From: Prevotellaceae bacterium UBA1786
GTDB taxonomy: Bacteria > Bacteroidota > Bacteroidia > Bacteroidales > Bacteroidaceae
Direction: 5' to 3'
Length of the DNA: 5,211 nt
NCBI GenBank assembly: GCA_002314525.1
Contig: DCGE01000023.1
Span: 1,495-6,705 of the forward strand
The notes beneath the pieces are model-generated. The model was not told the DNA's origin and made no database searches. It worked only from the letters and a program-made list of their open reading frames with translations. Positions 4,320 to 5,211 of the stretch are shown here, piece after piece; within the stretch, counting starts at the first letter, position 1; every line of letters starts with the position of its first letter. A program made the position numbers and the translations under genes.

Positions 4320-5211
4320 ATGTTCAGCAAGACAAAGTCATTTCTCTCCCTGAGACTCGCATCCTGCCTTCTGGTGCTCATGTCATCTTCATCAGTTCTG
4401 GCCCAGTACACGTTCCGCCATCTGGAACGGGAACAAGGTCTGTCGAATCTCAGCATAACATGTTGCCTGCAAGACCGAAGAGGATACATGTGGTTCGGCA
4501 CCAGGCTTGGGATGGATATCTATGACGGTTCGAAGGTCAAGTCTTTCTATCCAGACCCTTCTGATCCCAATTCTCTTCCGGATGCGTATGTTTCAGCTAT
4601 TGCGGAATCGCCTGATGGAAGTATATGGATCGGCACATCAAAAGGAATTTGTGCGTTCAACTACGAGAACGGCATATTCTCATACCGTAAAGGAATCAAC
4701 ATCCCCGTAAAATCGTATATATCCAGCATGGTTTTCGACAACCATGGGAATCTGTGGTTTACAGCTGTTGGTTTGTACCGTTATGACACATCGACCAACG
4801 ATGTTAGACATTATTCAGAAGTCGGAGATAATTCATTATCAAGAATTATCTTCTCATCGACCAACGAACTATGGATAGCGTCATTTTCTGGCGATATATA
4901 CAGATACGATGAAACTACTGATTCATTCCAAGTCTATCATATCTTATCCAAAGATGGCAGAAATCCCATGACACGTATTTCCGGAATTGCTGAGTTTGAT
5001 AGGAACCGTCTGCTAATCAGTACCACAGATTCAGGATTCAAAGTGTTTAATATCATTTCCCATGAGATAAGTACGGTTGAGATACTTAATGTTTGTGGTA
5101 AGAACGAGTATATCCACACACTTCTGACTCGCTCGAATGGAGATGTGTGGATTGCGACAGAAAATGGGATTTATGTCATTCCATATAATGTAGTTAGTAA
5201 CGCAAAAGTAT
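4320..5211 (+). CDS. Reg_prop (two-component regulator propeller) sensor, N-terminal part, cut by window end
   Basis: The frame is open from 4320 to the window end: 297 complete codons and one base, no stop. Residues 1-28 are a signal peptide (Lys residues, a hydrophobic LLVLM core, VLA before Gln29). The mature part begins YTFRHLEREQGLSN and then shows beta-propeller blades of the Reg_prop type. These are DRRGYMWFGT (52-61) leading to YDG, SPDGSIWIGT (97-106), DNHGNLWFTA (140-149) leading to YRYD, a diverged NELWIAS (182-188) leading to YRYD, and SNGDVWIATENGIYVI (272-287). In Bacteroidetes such sensors usually continue through more blades, a Y_Y_Y domain and a membrane helix into a histidine kinase or a hybrid two-component system. 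They often sense glycans, but none of that is in the window. ATG 4320 is preferred over GTG 4290 because it gives a proper signal peptide; an in-frame TAA lies at 4278. It diverges from the ATPase gene across the repeat locus. Confidence 0.88.
   Translation, partial: MFSKTKSFLSLRLASCLLVLMSSSSVLAQYTFRHLEREQGLSNLSITCCLQDRRGYMWFGTRLGMDIYDGSKVKSFYPDPSDPNSLPDAYVSAIAESPDGSIWIGTSKGICAFNYENGIFSYRKGINIPVKSYISSMVFDNHGNLWFTAVGLYRYDTSTNDVRHYSEVGDNSLSRIIFSSTNELWIASFSGDIYRYDETTDSFQVYHILSKDGRNPMTRISGIAEFDRNRLLISTTDSGFKVFNIISHEISTVEILNVCGKNEYIHTLLTRSNGDVWIATENGIYVIPYNVVSNAKV

Noticed and set aside
4115..4525. Open frames 4115-4501 (minus) and 4283-4525 (plus) around the sensor start
   Set aside because: They overlap the sensor promoter and signal-peptide region in other frames. 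The Reg_prop frame from 4320 is open to the window end with clear blades.

Overview
The window looks like chromosomal DNA from a member of the Bacteroidales, most likely a gut or oral Prevotella/Bacteroides-type organism. Four things point there. There is a clean Bacteroidetes promoter (TTTG, 20 bp, TAACTTTG) in front of one gene. There is a periplasmic sensor built of regulator-propeller (Reg_prop) blades. There is an AAA-ATPase-like/PD-(D/E)XK protein of a family expanded in that phylum. Strong Shine-Dalgarno sequences are not seen before the starts. No rRNA, tRNA, transposase or CRISPR array is visible.

Layout. Positions 81-1109 (minus strand) encode a secreted protein with a formylglycine-generating-enzyme-like (SUMF1/FGE) fold that appears to lack one of the two catalytic cysteines. 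Upstream of it and in the same direction, 1176-2795 encodes a 539-residue AAA-ATPase-like protein with a C-terminal PD-(D/E)XK nuclease domain. Its own promoter lies at 2823-2854. At the right edge, 4320 to the window end (plus strand) holds the first 297 residues of a Reg_prop sensor. This is probably the periplasmic part of a hybrid two-component regulator and is cut by the window end.

The unusual part is the 1.5 kb between the divergent ATPase and sensor genes (2796-4319), which has no convincing long gene. From left to right it holds: a cluster of short palindromes and hairpins (2880-2974); a promoter-like site with a possible 24-residue ORF (3045-3194); a field with 11 exact copies, in both orientations, of the 9-mer GTGTATGCG, two of them building a 21-bp perfect inverted repeat and another a 12-bp hairpin (3211-3515); and then about 480 bp (3563-4040) written largely in a 22-bp register. 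The 22-bp units carry the core CTCAGCTATCT, on the minus strand to the left and the plus strand to the right. A 19-mer present three times, folding into a long hairpin, sits inside this array, and two more GTGTATGCG copies close it (4049-4065). The right half is strongly C-rich and G-poor on the plus strand. Repeat spacings of about 11 and 22 bp are close to one and two DNA helical turns. That suggests a multi-site protein-binding or structural element rather than coding DNA, but its function cannot be told from the sequence.

The three genes do not form an obvious pathway. The two minus-strand genes may share a transcript (66-bp gap, no clear promoter between them). The sensor is transcribed away from them, and just before its promoter is a 12-bp direct repeat spaced by 21 bp that could be an operator. 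The best candidate for something undescribed is the repeat-packed intergenic locus.
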